Of a stretch of DNA of 7,365 nucleotides, positions 5,943-7,365 are shown in pieces; position 1 is the stretch's first letter, and each line of letters begins with the position of its first letter. The translations under genes and the position numbers were made by a program. Source of the DNA: DASTCC01 sp035711465 (GTDB lineage Bacteria; Acidobacteriota; Vicinamibacteria; Vicinamibacterales; SCN-69-37). The notes under the pieces were generated by a model. That model saw nothing but the letters and a program-made list of their open reading frames with translations, ran no database searches and was not told where the DNA came from. The stretch spans positions 1 to 7,365 of the forward strand of contig DASTCC010000133.1 of the NCBI GenBank assembly GCA_035711465.1, written 5' to 3'.

Positions 5943-7365
5943 TCAACGGCGCAGCCGCGACGCCCAGTTCAACACGACCTTGATCCCCGGTCCCATGGGA
6001 CCGGCCGGCTGTCGGACGAGGAGCCGCTCGCCGTCCGGCGAGACGTCGTAATGCGTCCGCGCGTCGATCAGGCTCAGCACCGGATGATCCACGACCGCGC
6101 GGCGCGGTCCGACGCGGATCTCGCTCGGCGACAGCGACAGCGTGTGCGCGAAGATGCCGGCCGGCGGCGCCCAGTAGATCAGCTCGCCGTCGTTCGTCCA
6201 ACGCGGATGGACGCCGCCGCCAAACGAGATCTGCCTTCTCGGCCCCTCGACGTCGACGCGCTGGACGAAGACCTCGACGGGCCCGTTCTCGAAGCTGTTG
6301 AAGGCGATCCACTCGCCATCCGGCGACAGCCGTCCCGCGTAAACGCCAAACGGCGACTCGATGAGTTGCACCGGCGTGCGATCGCCAGCGACACTGACTG
6401 CCCAAATCTGCCATCGACCTGGCAGCGAGCGGTGATAGATGATCTCGCCGGTCGACGTCCACTGCGACGGAATGGCAAACCTGGCGTCGCCGACGTCGAG
6501 GAGGTGTTCCGCCGCAGCCCCGCCGCCGATCGGCTGCCGATAGAGCGCCAGCGTTCCGCTGCGCTCCGACATGAACGCGATTGCCTTGCCGTCGGGCGAC
6601 CACACCGGATCTCCGTCGAAAGCGGCGTCTGTCGTGAACCTCGACGCGGCGCCGCTGGCGATGTCCACGAGCCACACGTCCCAGTTGCCGCTCTGCGGAT
6701 CGACGCGGTTCGCCGCGATCGTCGTGCCGTCGGGCGAGATCGCCGGATTGAGGAACTCCGTGTCGGTCGGCGTCGGGATCGATCCCGTCGGACGGCCGTT
6801 GCGGTCGAACCAGGTGAGCTGGCCGGCGCTGCCGCCGCGCGGCGTTTGGTACGCCAGCACCCCTGTCTGCGACGCCGAGATCCACAGCAGATGTCGTTCG
6901 TAAGCGGTGCCGGCGCTGACACCGGATGCCACCAGCTCGGCATCGCCGACGAGCCTGCGTCCGGCGAGATCGAGACGCTGCGCGAGCAGCGTCGTTCCGC
7001 GGACGAACAACACGCGGTCGGGCGGCGCAAACGCGGCGGCCGAGTCGGCGTCGCCGAGCACCGTCGCGCCGTCGCTGCCAGCAGCGGCGAGATAGATCCC
7101 GCCGCCCGCGCCATGACGGCTGAAGAAGAGAAAGTGACGACCGTCAGGGAGATAGGCTGGCAGGATCGCGGCCGGCACGTCCACCGCCGGTCCCTGGATC
7201 GGCTCGCCGCCCGTCGGCTCGTATCGAACGAACCGGCCGCTCACCGAGCACAGGATGTGCTGCGTCCCCCAGGTGCAGAAGTGGGGGGTGCCATGGATTG
7301 CCGCGATCGCCAGCGACGGCCCGCCTTCGATCCGGGTCTTGAAGATCTGGCCGCTCCGGAGAAAT
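5943..7365 (-). CDS. TolB/WD40-like beta-propeller C-terminus of a larger protein, probably a Ser/Thr protein kinase (N-terminus outside window)
   Basis: The open frame enters from the right edge and gives about 473 residues; the GTG at 7244 is internal, because coherent propeller sequence (IFKTRIEGG, HFCTWGTQHILC) precedes it. TolB/WD40-type repeats recur, each with a PDG or similar turn. Numbering from 7244, these are LPDGRHFLFF (32-41), NPAISPDGTTIAANR (166-180), DPVWSPDGKAIAFMSE (212-227), SQWTSTGEIIYHR (260-272), GRLSPDGEWIAFNS (304-317), HPRWTNDGELIYW (346-358) and YDVSPDGERLLVRQP (399-413). The end, IKVVLNWASRLRR, is the usual tail of acidobacterial kinases built as a cytoplasmic kinase, a transmembrane helix and an extracytoplasmic propeller. 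The kinase domain itself is not visible, so a winged-helix or other head is possible. It lies upstream, on the same strand, of the exported-protein genes, separated by 227 bases. Confidence 0.88.
   Translation of the reverse strand, partial: FLRSGQIFKTRIEGGPSLAIAAIHGTPHFCTWGTQHILCSVSGRFVRYEPTGGEPIQGPAVDVPAAILPAYLPDGRHFLFFSRHGAGGGIYLAAAGSDGATVLGDADSAAAFAPPDRVLFVRGTTLLAQRLDLAGRRLVGDAELVASGVSAGTAYERHLLWISASQTGVLAYQTPRGGSAGQLTWFDRNGRPTGSIPTPTDTEFLNPAISPDGTTIAANRVDPQSGNWDVWLVDIASGAASRFTTDAAFDGDPVWSPDGKAIAFMSERSGTLALYRQPIGGGAAAEHLLDVGDARFAIPSQWTSTGEIIYHRSLPGRWQIWAVSVAGDRTPVQLIESPFGVYAGRLSPDGEWIAFNSFENGPVEVFVQRVDVEGPRRQISFGGGVHPRWTNDGELIYWAPPAGIFAHTLSLSPSEIRVGPRRAVVDHPVLSLIDARTHYDVSPDGERLLVRQPAGPMGPGIKVVLNWASRLRR

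Overview
The window is GC-rich DNA from a bacterium, with strong G/C third-position preference and several GTG starts. The gene content suggests an Acidobacteriota-like soil bacterium, perhaps Vicinamibacteria. The clues are a TolB-like propeller tail ending in the VVLNW motif common on acidobacterial Ser/Thr kinases, large secreted proteins of unknown function, and a carboxypeptidase-regulatory-like fragment. This taxonomic placement is inference; no marker gene is present.

Layout. (1) About 1-713, minus strand: the N-terminal third of an IlvD/Edd-family dehydratase, probably acting on a sugar acid, running off the left edge. (2) 714-825: a short divergent intergenic region with a candidate promoter. 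(3) 826-1833 and 1835-2590, plus strand: a Gfo/Idh/MocA-family oxidoreductase followed after one base by a SpoU/TrmH-type RNA 2'-O-ribose methyltransferase. (4) 2580-5715, minus strand: three tightly spaced genes for exported proteins. In transcription order they are a 214-residue secreted protein, a 704-residue secreted protein that repeats the same N-terminal domain and adds a C-terminal outer-membrane-barrel-like domain, and a short exported carboxypeptidase-regulatory-like domain broken by a frameshift. (5) 5716-5942: a 227-base gap with a perfect 7-bp hairpin and an 11-bp palindrome. (6) 5943-7365, minus strand: the C-terminal TolB/WD40-like propeller of a larger protein, most likely a membrane Ser/Thr kinase, running off the right edge.

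How the parts relate. The dehydratase and the divergent oxidoreductase fit one sugar or sugar-acid catabolic locus; the methyltransferase looks like a translationally coupled passenger. The three exported-protein genes look like one operon that arose by tandem duplication of a domain. The large member pairs a predicted extracellular beta-rich domain with its own membrane anchor. I recognise no function for that family, and it is the most interesting part of the window. I see no tRNA, rRNA, CRISPR array, insertion sequence or phage gene.
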